The notes below the pieces were generated by a model. It was not told where the DNA came from. It ran no database searches and was given only the letters and a program-made list of their open reading frames with translations. Of a stretch of DNA of 64,000 bases, positions 55,223 through 64,000 are shown in pieces. The DNA is from Brachypodium distachyon. Lineage: Eukaryota > Streptophyta > Magnoliopsida > Poales > Poaceae. Position 1 is the first letter of the stretch, and each line of letters starts with the position of its first letter. Location: positions 22,279,501 to 22,343,500 of the forward strand of contig NC_016131.3 of assembly GCF_000005505.3 (NCBI RefSeq), given 5' to 3'. Both the position numbers and the translations under genes were made by a program.

Positions 55223-57643
55223 ATGTTCTCGTGGATCCTCCGCGGCTGCCGCGACGAGTGCTCCGCCACCGACCAGCTCAAGCAGGTATGACCTCCAAAC
55301 CCTCTTCCGTTCCCCCCACCCCCCAGCAATTCGACATTAGCAGAAAAACAAGGGCCGAAAAGAATAGGTAACAGTCCCCCAACACAAACTTTATTATCCG
55401 TACTTTGTTTCTCCTGGGAGAAAGATGATAGAGTGAGCGGCTCGTGTGTATTATTTTCCCGCGGATTGATTGATTTCTTTTTACCCCTGGATGGGTTGAG
55501 CAAAGAGGAAATCGACAAGATGGGCAGTTGATTTATACCCGCTGATATCTTTCCATTCGCTTTTTGTGGTGTGGACTGTGGAGCAGACGATGGAGCTCTG
55601 TTTTCTGTATGGACTATTCTCTATCTTGCACTTACTGAAGGATCGAGGCATATGAATTTGTGGAAGGCCTAGATTTGCAAATTTCGACGATTTTCAAAAA
55701 TGTCGCAGACAATGTGCATTGATCTGGGAGTCTATTGATTTATACGCGCTCCTCTATTGGGCCCTCTGGTATCACGCAGTGGAAATACAGCAGATGAAGA
55801 GGGTGCAGAGTGTCAGTGGCAGATCTAGAATTTTACCACCGGGGTGCCACACTTTAGCCGCACACATGTATGAATACCGCAAGTACAAGTAGATATTTTT
55901 TTGAATACCAACATAATTCAGTCCCCACCAAAATGTTTAAGTTTCCATAAGTTTGACATTATTTTTGATATATTTTTATGATTTACTACCAAAGTTTTAA
56001 AATACTCTGAAATTTATCACTCATTGCCAGCAGTCCGTCCAACAGGGAATTAGTATGATTGGGTTCTGGACCGATGGTTCAACAGGGAATTGGTATTTTT
56101 TTAGCCTTGCGCATTAGTGCAACTTGATTAAGTGTAGGCACTAAGCACTACTGATGATAATTTCTTTTTAGCATTTCTGCCCATGAGGGTATGTACTGTG
56201 TGGATGTGATTTCTGTCCTTTTCTTCTTTTGGTTGATTTTCCCTCCTGTTCAATTTGCCTATGTTTGATTCAACGCCATATTTAGAAATTAGAAGTGGTG
56301 AAGATTGGTCACATTAATAACATCGGGAAAAACCAGTGAGACATCGCTGTAGTGCCATATTTCGAAACTGACCAAGGGAACTTGCAGATCTCGTTTGTAG
56401 CACTTTGTGAATGACCTTCAGAACTTAAAAACTGGACTTTGGAGCATTTCAGTGGTGATGTCAAACTGCACTGTGGCAAGATGTGAAGAAACTAATAAAA
56501 CTGGAAAAGTGACATTGTAGACATAATTCAAGTAGAAAAAAAAACATAGTTCTGTATTGAAGTAAAACATTCAGAAAAAAGAACAGACTGTCATTTTTGG
56601 GCATCCATGCCCTCACGGCCTTCGTCTTCTCTCACGAGAATTGGAGCTACCCAAGGTACGCTGGGCGGCAAGGAGGGGAGGAGGAGGCGGCGAGCGTATT
56701 GGTGGGACGGGCGGTAAGGAGCTCGCGGCGAGCGCACTGGTGGGATGGACGACGAGGAGCCTCGGCCAAAAGGAAAACAGATCAGACGGACGGGCGCATG
56801 AGTTTGGGTTTTTTCTCCCTGTGGACTCGGGAGAAAACGTTTCGACAAAAGAGGGATATGTGAGGTGGCATATTGAGGGTAATTTTTACGAAGTGACATA
56901 CGGTAGCGACGACGGCCGTACCATCACCACCAACTCCAATTTAATATATTGGTATAGATATAGTGCCAATCATACAGGCATCTCGATACAGTTATTAGGG
57001 CGTCCTAGGGACGAGGCTTCTTCCGAATAGTTTTATCTTGTCTTTCGATATAAATTGGTTTTTCTTTTCTTTTCTCTTCTGAGCGATATAAGTAGGTTAT
57101 ACTTCTCTTTCAAATTGTAGAAAAAGGGAAAGTTGCCTTCGCTAGATCAAAGTGCAGCACTTGTGTCCCCGCAAAAAAAAAGTGCTGCACTTGTGGTTAT
57201 TTATTTAGAACACAACAATTTTGAGGTTATTTGAGAACTACTTTTCTTTCTCTCATTTTTTATTCCTCTTTTTTTTGACAAATATTTTTTATTCCTCTTT
57301 AGCTAATCATAGTAAGGCGGACAGTGTTTAATTGAGTGAAAGTGTTGTTTGGGACTGTTGCAAACCCGATTTATATACTCTATTTCTTACCTACTGACTT
57401 GATTCCTACATTATGATGCAGGCTCGTGATGTCTTCGTCGCAAAAGAGGCTGTCTTGCAAAAGAAAATATCGCAAGAGATGGAACGTGCCAAGGAGTTCA
57501 CAAAATCAGGAAACAAGCAAGCAGCAATGCAGTGCTTGAAGAGGAAAAAGTACTACGAGAGCCAAATGAACCAGGTTGGAAGTGTCCAATTGCGCATTAA
57601 TACCAAGGAAAAGATGATCGCTGATAACATGGGGACCAAATAA
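55223..57643 (+). CDS. SNF7: SNF7/VPS32 (ESCRT-III) family gene, C-terminally truncated
   Basis: Two exons, 55223-55285 (MFSWILRGCRDECSATDQLK Q) and 57422-57643, in phase 0, give 94 aa. Exon 2 has the SNF7 core helix 1-2 hairpin: AVLQKKISQEMERAKEFTK, NKQAAMQCLKRKKYYESQMN and SVQLRI. Full SNF7 proteins have about 210-225 aa. Here the frame ends in TAA at 57641 after KEKMIADNMGTK, so the acidic autoinhibitory helices and the MIM motif are absent, and no further exon was found before 60330. Exon 1 is short and diverged from the usual MFKKIFGK start. Intron 1 holds a CAGTGGC-type transposon end (55814) and a Helitron-like 5' terminus (56958). It could be a pseudogene or a short regulatory paralogue. 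Confidence 0.65.
55814..55870. mobile_element. CAGTGGC-type transposon end in SNF7 intron
   Basis: CAGTGGCAGATCTAGAATTT followed by ACCACCGGGGTGCC resembles the terminus CAGTGGCGGA(T/G)CC...AATTT...GGGGTGCC that I recall from many hAT-like grass elements. The opposite end and TSD were not located. Confidence 0.35.
56858..56958 (-). mobile_element. Helitron-type 5' terminus, minus orientation
   Basis: Read on the minus strand from 56958 it starts TCTATACCAATATATTAAAT, preceded by A, and matches the 5' end of the Helitron at 53793 for about 95-101 bp (GGAGTTGGTGGTGATGGTAC, TATGTCACTTCGT, CTCAATATGCCAC). The following minus-strand sequence to about 56590 is GC-rich and unrelated to the other copy. 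A 3' end for it was not found nearby; the closest in the right orientation is 51056. Confidence 0.6.
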
Positions 57644-60329
57644 GACAAGTGAGATCAAAGTTCTCCAATGATATCCCTTTCCTTGATTTACATTTGCCTC
57701 ACTCAGATACATAATCTTGTTGAAAAGGGCAGTCTTACGGTGTGATCATGATGACATTATAATTATCTATTGCACAATATACTTGACACTAACTGCCATT
57801 TCTTAGTGTAAGAAAGTGGCTTAAATAGATTTATAAAGTGTGCAATTGCTACGAATTGGATATGACCTTTTTTCACTGTATTTGGACAAGACCTACTGGT
57901 TTTGGTGCTTCATATGCAAAACTTGCCAAAAATCTTGAAAATAACCATTGCCAATACTTATCCTCTATTGTCAGTTAGCTGTTAGTTTTGCATCTCTTGC
58001 AATTTATGAGGGATTTCACCCCCCCCCCCATATTTCATAGTCAGTGTGCATGGCGTGACCCAGGGCCATTATTCACTAATCTATCTCACTTGGATTCCTA
58101 TTGCAGTGAACTAGACAATAAAATCACTTGATAAAGGGTGTTTCTCTTCTGTGTAGCAAGCCTCTCATCAGCAAGATTATATATCCATTAGCACAATACA
58201 TTTGTCATTGCGGACTAAAAGAATCGCACTATGTTTAAAGAGAATGATGCACTCTCGCTTGTCGCCTCAGATCAAATCATTCACACCCACTTCTCTCAAT
58301 GGTTTGGTGCTAAATTGAGATTTTTGTGGTAGTGTATGATGAGTTGATGAATATTGTCAGGGACGGAGACGGCGGATCCCCCCCCCCCCCCCTTCTCATG
58401 CCGAATTCACTATTGTTAAACTTTGAATAGATAATGAGCACTCCAATGTTAATACCCCTCTGGACCAGATACTTTTCTTTCCCGTTCTTTTCTCTGTGGT
58501 TCTGCCATTGCTGTTTCTGCTGCATGTATCTCGCACTGATTCATAACTCTAATCTGGTCAATCCTTTTGAACATGCATAATCGGCCTCAGAATCTGAACT
58601 TCGACAAAACCGATGTGCAATCTCGATGTCTCAATACTTGATTACGCAGCAAAAACAGTCTATCCTGCATCTTACATTTGTCACCCAATATGTTCTCATT
58701 CTTTATTTTGCAGAGTAGATGACAGCAATTCGTACCTGCCCAGCTACCTTGAACTCTTTGACAGAAAGGGATGGTCGCTTAAGATATCTATCGTATGTAT
58801 ATATAGTAGTAATACACTTTTCTTTTTGCCAGCGTTTGTTGGAACTCTTTGTAAGATCTTGTTATTTTTCGATCTCCAATTTGTGTGACTTAAGTTCTGT
58901 GAAATATTTGACTTATGCTTGACTTTTTTATTTTTTGACCTCACTTGTGGTTGAGTTGGCAGCATGTGCACTTTGAGAAGATCATGTTATTTTACAGTCT
59001 CCAAATTGTGTGAATAAAGTTCAGCAAAATATTTGAGTGTGCGCCTCCATTTCGGCGTGGTTCTTTTGTTTTTTGACAGTAGTATCGGCATGGTTCTTGT
59101 ATCACCAAAATCTATATCGATCCCGGTGTACTTTTTTTTTTGCGTTTAGTGTTCTATGCAAGTGGCCGGTATAGCTTGACTCCAACTCGTTAAGGTAACA
59201 GCTAGCGTGACTTGACTTGTTAGGTTTCGAGTTCGAGCCAAATCAAATCGAGTAACAAGCTACTTGTTCAACTCAATGTCCAGCTCTATCAAAAGCCTTT
59301 GCGTCAAGAAATAGTCAAATTTGGTACGACATAACCAAGTCAAATTCGAAGTCTTTTTTTGACAACAAAGTACCTCCTTATTCATCATCAAACAAAGTTA
59401 CATCACGGATCATAAGAGTTAAGTACAATGCTGGAACGAGGACAATCGCATCGCTCCTGCTGGAAACTAGCCTATAACGAGTCAATGAAAACTGAAAGGG
59501 TTATAATGTGTGTTTGGATGGCCGAACCAACCAAGCAATTTCAACTTTTCTTATTTCGATTTTTTTTTTACCCTTGCTTGGATCAACATTTTGGTATGAC
59601 TACGCTACTAGCAAAGCTAGTTCACTCTTTGCTCAACATTGGCCAAAACATGGGCAACCAAATCCTTGGACTCACCAAAATATTGGCAAGATTGGCTTGG
59701 ACTCAGGCCTGTTTGCTTTCTGCCCAGATCCACCGCGCCAACCGTTGGCTCGCCAATTTGTGGGCGAGCGATTCTGCCGCACAGATTTCGCCCGTGCGTG
59801 GGCACAAAAAGCTACTGACACAGGCAGATTCTCGGGAAAGCAATGTGGGCTCGCCAAATCACTGGCGTTTAAGCAAACGCTCGCCCGCGAAGCGGGCGTC
59901 TGCCGCAAAGCAAACAGGCTCTCAAATCATACACACCCTTGATAAACATTTGGACTGGCTGGCTCCCGTGCAGAAACATGAAACCCCACGAATCATAGAC
60001 AAACTTCCACCTCCACAAATCAAATCACGCAAGCGCAACAAAACCAAAAGAAACTGGGCAATCGCCAACTTACTAAAATATACTTTTCTTTAGAACCATA
60101 GTGTTTACAGCACCAAGGAGCTCATCTGCCTTTTGTGCTACTAAATAAATGCGGTAAGAGTCATCTCCTTGTAACATCTCGTACCAAAAACTAGCGTTTT
60201 CTCAACAGAGACTCGCTTCAAGAAGCACCACAATCGATGCAAGGACATTTCCTCAACTCTGGTGCCAAAATGTCTAAGGACGCATCGGCATTTCCGCAAG
60301 CAGGGACATGGATAAATACTTCATTGAAA
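57644..60329. other. Convergent spacer SNF7-like / CSN7
   Basis: No gene recognised. It contains poly-C tracts (58020-58029, about 58379-58392), a TIR element at 59707-59932 inside a larger repeat-like block (about 59500-59950), and a TTTTTTGACAACAAAGTACC transposon-like end near 59355. A 221-codon open frame at 59428-60093 overlaps these repeats and is not accepted as a gene. Confidence 0.55.
59707..59932. mobile_element. Short TIR element (MITE)
   Basis: Ends GCCTGTTTGCTTT (about 59709) and, complemented from the right, GCCTGTTTGCTTTGCGGC (about 59910-59927). The interior has several GC-rich hairpins, e.g. CGCCCGCGAAGCGGGCG near 59882. About 225 bp, no coding capacity. Confidence 0.55.
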
Positions 60330-63300
60330 CTATGCCATTGGTTGTCGCCTCCTGAAATACAAGTTTGTATATACCAGATAAGTCCTAATTCAGTTAAAAA
60401 ATACTCAGTATCAGTCATAATTCAGTTAAAAAAAGATCAGTCATAAATTCAGTTTAAAAAAAGATCAGTCATAGTTGAACAGTGGCATGCAATTCTAAGA
60501 TGGTGGTGTTGACAATACAAGATAACTGAGTGGAGCAGATCTGTTTTTTGCTGAACTTTATGCAAGAAGTTCCGGACTTTCCTCTTGAACCAAAGTAGAA
60601 GTATAAACTATTATGGTTCTATTTATTTCCACATAGGTTTCACCAGAAAATACTACTCCCTACATCCCATAATTCTTGTCAAAATATTACATGAATCTGG
60701 ACGCTTTTTTAGGAATAGATACATCCATTTTTGGGCAAATTTGAGACAAGAATTATGGAACGGAGGGAGTATTTAGTTACTTGGAGGTTGCTGAAAGCTT
60801 GTCCAAAGAATGCACACATTTAAATAGTGTGCATCTTAGAAAATATAATATAATTACTAGCTAAAATGGCAAGATAATCATGACTGGCTTTGAACAATCT
60901 ACAACATATATTACCTTTTTGGTCGGATGCGGTCCTCTTCAAAATCCATTATTCCTCCCGATTCAGAGAGAAAGTCGTCGTGCCCCCGTAAGTCAATGTC
61001 TGCCTGCTTACATTGTTCAACTTCTGCCATCAAGTAAGAAACATGGTCCGGCAATTCCACTATTTAATACAATTAGTTGCTACTATATGAACATTCAAGA
61101 GCCAATAATTAAAATCAAAAGGAAAACAATCGGGTGATAGAACACAACAGAATGCAAGGTAACCTAGAACGGATCATAACAGTTATGGAAAATGTATTAT
61201 CCTAGCAACAAGAAAACATAAAGATTTTATCCTTTTAATTCAATGATTAACTCAAACTACAAATGGTAGTTACTTTCAATTTAATCCAACTGACCTTGAT
61301 TGACTTTTTGGCTTCTTCCACTCTATCTTCAAATTCTTTCTGGTGCTTCTTGTTCACTTCACTCGTTGCATCAGCCCACTTGATTTTCTCCTGAATTTGG
61401 TGCAATAGACCATCTGATGTTCCCAACCTGTAAACATAATAAACATTTGCGTTAAATCGGTAACAATATACTTCTACCAACCTCCCATGAGTTACAGTCA
61501 CCTCAAAATGTGCAATGAAGATGGAAGTAGCAAACTAGTCAGGAAGATATTAAATGACTAGCAAAATATCGAGCAAAGAGAGCACAAAGCATGTCCGTAT
61601 CATAATTGCGCCGGTGAAAGGCAAAAGGAGACTACTGATTTAGCAAGAAGCATTTGCATATGACTAAGTCTGCAAGCTATGTAAAAACAAGAATGAACCT
61701 GCATCCAGTGACAAAGCCAGAAAGCAAACAAATCAATTGCTACTTTGACTTTTAGTTTTTCCATTAAAGAGCTGATTGCAGCAAACAAATTGTGCATATA
61801 TACAATTTCACGCAACAGATAACTGCTAGAAGCAATCTCCTATATAACTAATCAGGGAATGAAGAAACATATCAGAGAATAATCACACAGATACACAAGT
61901 TACCCTACTACAGTATCAGAACTAAATAGGTAATTACAATCTGTACAATAAAGGTTATTACAAGAAGATTCAAATTCCCCAGGACAGACAAACTTTGAGG
62001 AAAAGAATCTTAAATAAATACGCACCAGTCGGACAAGGTTTCTATCATGTTGTTTAGCTGACCAGGTGTAAGGTCTCTTCCAGCGGCAAATTGTACCTGA
62101 CATTCATGAAATAAAATAAAAATGATCACTTGAGAGATGAAGAATAAATTCATCATGATTGTAGCATATGTAGACTCTGTATGTCTTACTTCAAAGCACC
62201 GCCGCAGCTGATCCAATTTGCCCCTGACAATACCCTAAGAAAACAAGAAAAATATCACAAAATGTCTGCTAAAAATACAACTAGGTTTTTGCGATATACA
62301 AACTTGTTAAGGATCCTAAAGAGTAGAGACTAATGAACAGCACCACAAATAGAAGAATTATTACAAGCCAAATCTGTCAAATGCACAGAACAGAAAGGTG
62401 AGGTAAATAACAACTTCAATAAGACACTTCTCTCCAATGAAGTTAAGGGATGGGAATATGCAGACATTGAAGTGACTAATATAAAATAAAACACAAGAAC
62501 TTACCGAGTACATGCACTCGTTTATGAGGAAATCTTCAAGTTCTCTTACATTAGAAACATCCAACTCTTGCATGAGTTTATCATATGGTAGCACCTTAAG
62601 AAGGCAATGATAAAGAGAAAAGGAGAGTATATTAAGGATTGTGTATAGAGAACATAACACAAACCGGAAGGTAATGAATTACTACCGATATACACTTAAT
62701 CAAGCTAAAATAGGAAAAGAACAATATGGGCCCACACATCTTGTAAAACTTGATTAAGCAAACATAATAAAAGGAAAAAAGTTCCTTCAGCAACTGGCTA
62801 CCAATTATCAAAGAAAAACACCAGAAGGTTTCTTCAGTCTTTGGTTGTCAAACCTTCCAGGCTAGCTCCCCAACACAGAGGATTACACAAACTATTTACA
62901 ATTAGAACTAAGAAACACTGAGATGCAAGAAACCTAAAGAACAAGCATGCACCGTAACGTGCTTACATGATGACTACAAACAAGTTTATCGAGCTTCATT
63001 GTGTGCACCGAAAGAGTAGCTCAACAAAAATTGATGTGCATATCAGATAAGATTAGCCAGAAATAGTACCTTGGTTGACTCAGCCAAAGTTAGCACACTG
63101 AGTTGCTTCAGCTTCCGTACCTGATCAGGTAGCAATGCAGGTAGGGTGCAAGAATTACCTACGTTTACATTAAAAAAAAGTAGTTATGATTCAAACAATA
63201 AATTTCCATACCTTGCAATTATCATCAATACCAGAAAACAATGGGTAAAAATCTAAAAGCTGCGAGGCATGCTAATGGTAAATTGGTAGTAAGGTGAAAA

Positions 63301-64000
63301 GGAGCTGATGCCCACAAATGTTTTGGCTATCAAAAAAATTGATCACACACTGGCAACAACCACAGCTCAGGCTCTGTTTTTAAGCTTGGATATGTATCAG
63401 TGTATACTTCACTATGTGTTCTCCAAGGAGATTTTGAAAATTATCTACAGAGGCACCACACGCAGATATTTACCATTTTATATTAATTCAGATGAGCATC
63501 AAAGCAAAAAGATCCTTAGTTTGGAAGCAAATTGTCCGGTTTGTGGTCTTTAGGGCACAGGATTCAGGACAAAAGGTTAAAATCTTAGTGGGCTGCACAA
63601 ACACGTGCCAGATCAGACAATGCACCACAACACACAGATACATCAAACTGGCATACACAAACGATGCATAGCACGATCCAAAGGGCAATGTGTGAACGAA
63701 AAGCAAAAAAGGTGCAATCTTACTCTTATAGTCCTTGAGAGTGCCATAGGCAAAGAGGCGGAGCAGGTCCAGCGAAGAGGCGTACTGCGTGCCCGTTAGC
63801 TGCACCGACGAACGAAGAACAGCGACACCACGACACATTAGATCGAATCAAACAACCGTGGCAGGGAACTGGAAACCCTAACCCCTAACTACGAGGCGGC
63901 ACTCGCACGGAGAGCACCGGTAAGGAGCTGCAGGTTACCTTTGAGAGGGCGGGGAGGGTGAGGAGCTCGGAGAAGGCGAAGAGCGCCGGGTGGGAGGTGG
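60330..64000 (-). CDS. CSN7: COP9 signalosome subunit 7 (CSN7/FUS5), 5' end beyond right edge
   Basis: PCI-domain subunit of the nuclear COP9 signalosome, which removes NEDD8/RUB from cullins and controls light-regulated protein turnover. Exons: 64000-63939 (partial), 63799-63724, 63158-63070, 62594-62505, 62234-62190, 62096-62026, 61427-61295, 61003-60915 and 60351-60330. All phases join. Motifs: HPALFAFSELLTLPALSK, GTQYASSLDLLRLFAYGT, LPDQVRKLKQLSVLTLAEST, YDKLMQELDVSNVRELEDFL (winged-helix part of PCI), RGKLDQLRRCFEV, FAAGRDLTPGQLNNMIETLS, a C-terminal coiled coil WADATSEVNKKHQKEFEDRV and the basic tail RIRPKRRRQPMA. No break was seen. The last intron holds a Stowaway MITE. The initiator Met is just right of 64000. 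Confidence 0.94.
60656..60770. mobile_element. Stowaway-type MITE in the CSN7 last intron
   Basis: 115 bp, TA at 60654-60655 and 60771-60772. Ends CTCCCTACATCCCATAATTC and, complemented, CTCCCTCCGTTCCATAATTC. It contains TTCTTGTCAAAATATTACAT and the complementary-type ATACATCCATTTTTGGGCAA, TTTGAGACAAGAA; closest in the window to the copy at 46124-46236. Confidence 0.88.

Noticed and set aside
58378..58392. Poly-C tract as a regulatory or origin element
   Set aside because: Simple homopolymer next to a transposon-like GGGACGGAGACGG string; nothing supports a specific role.
59428..60093. 221-codon plus-strand open frame
   Set aside because: It runs through a TIR element and other repeat-like DNA; a second frame overlaps it equally well, and no domain or homology was recognised.

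Overview
This is nuclear DNA from a grass, most likely a Pooideae/Triticeae cereal. The protein-coding exons match rice-type orthologues residue for residue over long stretches. The introns and spacers carry many TA-flanked Stowaway MITEs, Helitron-type termini and a Tat-lineage Gypsy retrotransposon of the kind that fills cereal genomes. Seven genes in 64 kb is dense for a large cereal genome, so this looks like a gene island. The species is inferred; no species-diagnostic marker is present.

Layout: (1) 1-6304, minus: 5' part of a CAMTA calmodulin-binding transcription activator, cut by the left edge. (2) 6305-9384: spacer with MITEs and a LINE remnant. (3) 9385-15870, minus: seven-exon UQCC1/CBP3-like complex III assembly chaperone with an 888-bp Mutator-like element in intron 3. 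(4) 16239-19262, plus: FKBP20-2-like thylakoid-lumen immunophilin, head-to-head with (3), 368 bp between start codons. (5) 19263-23718: spacer with nested TIR elements and an 88-bp tandem duplication. (6) 23719-34470: degenerate Gypsy/Tat element, pol on minus, with a long coiled-coil ORF on the opposite strand; PBS, gag, protease and most of RT are missing. (7) 34471-39581: AT-rich spacer with a Helitron-like 3' end. (8) 39582-44766, plus: NAT12-like nucleobase-ascorbate transporter. (9) about 45020-45298: chloroplast ndhD fragment (NUPT). (10) 45606-50143, minus: triple RanBP2-type zinc-finger RNA-binding protein. (11) 50144-55222: spacer with a 1-kb Helitron and further Helitron termini. 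(12) 55223-57643, plus: truncated SNF7/VPS32-like gene. (13) 60330-64000, minus: COP9 signalosome subunit 7, first-exon start beyond the right edge.

The genes do not form one pathway. They cover calcium signalling (CAMTA), respiratory and photosynthetic complex assembly (UQCC1, FKBP20-2), purine/pyrimidine transport (NAT12), RNA binding (RanBP2 ZnF), ESCRT-III (SNF7) and protein turnover (CSN7). UQCC1 and FKBP20-2 share a short bidirectional promoter, and both encode organelle electron-transport assembly factors.

The most interesting sequence-level signals are: the retrotransposon whose LTR joins directly to the C-terminal part of RT; the Helitron-type 5' termini in opposite orientation on either side of the first SNF7 exon; a GA 5' splice site in FKBP20-2; a 90-bp stop-free intron in NAT12; and the C-terminally missing SNF7 protein. 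All exon boundaries were set by hand from GT/AG (or GC/AG) sites, reading-frame continuity and recalled family sequence; no alignment or transcript data were available.
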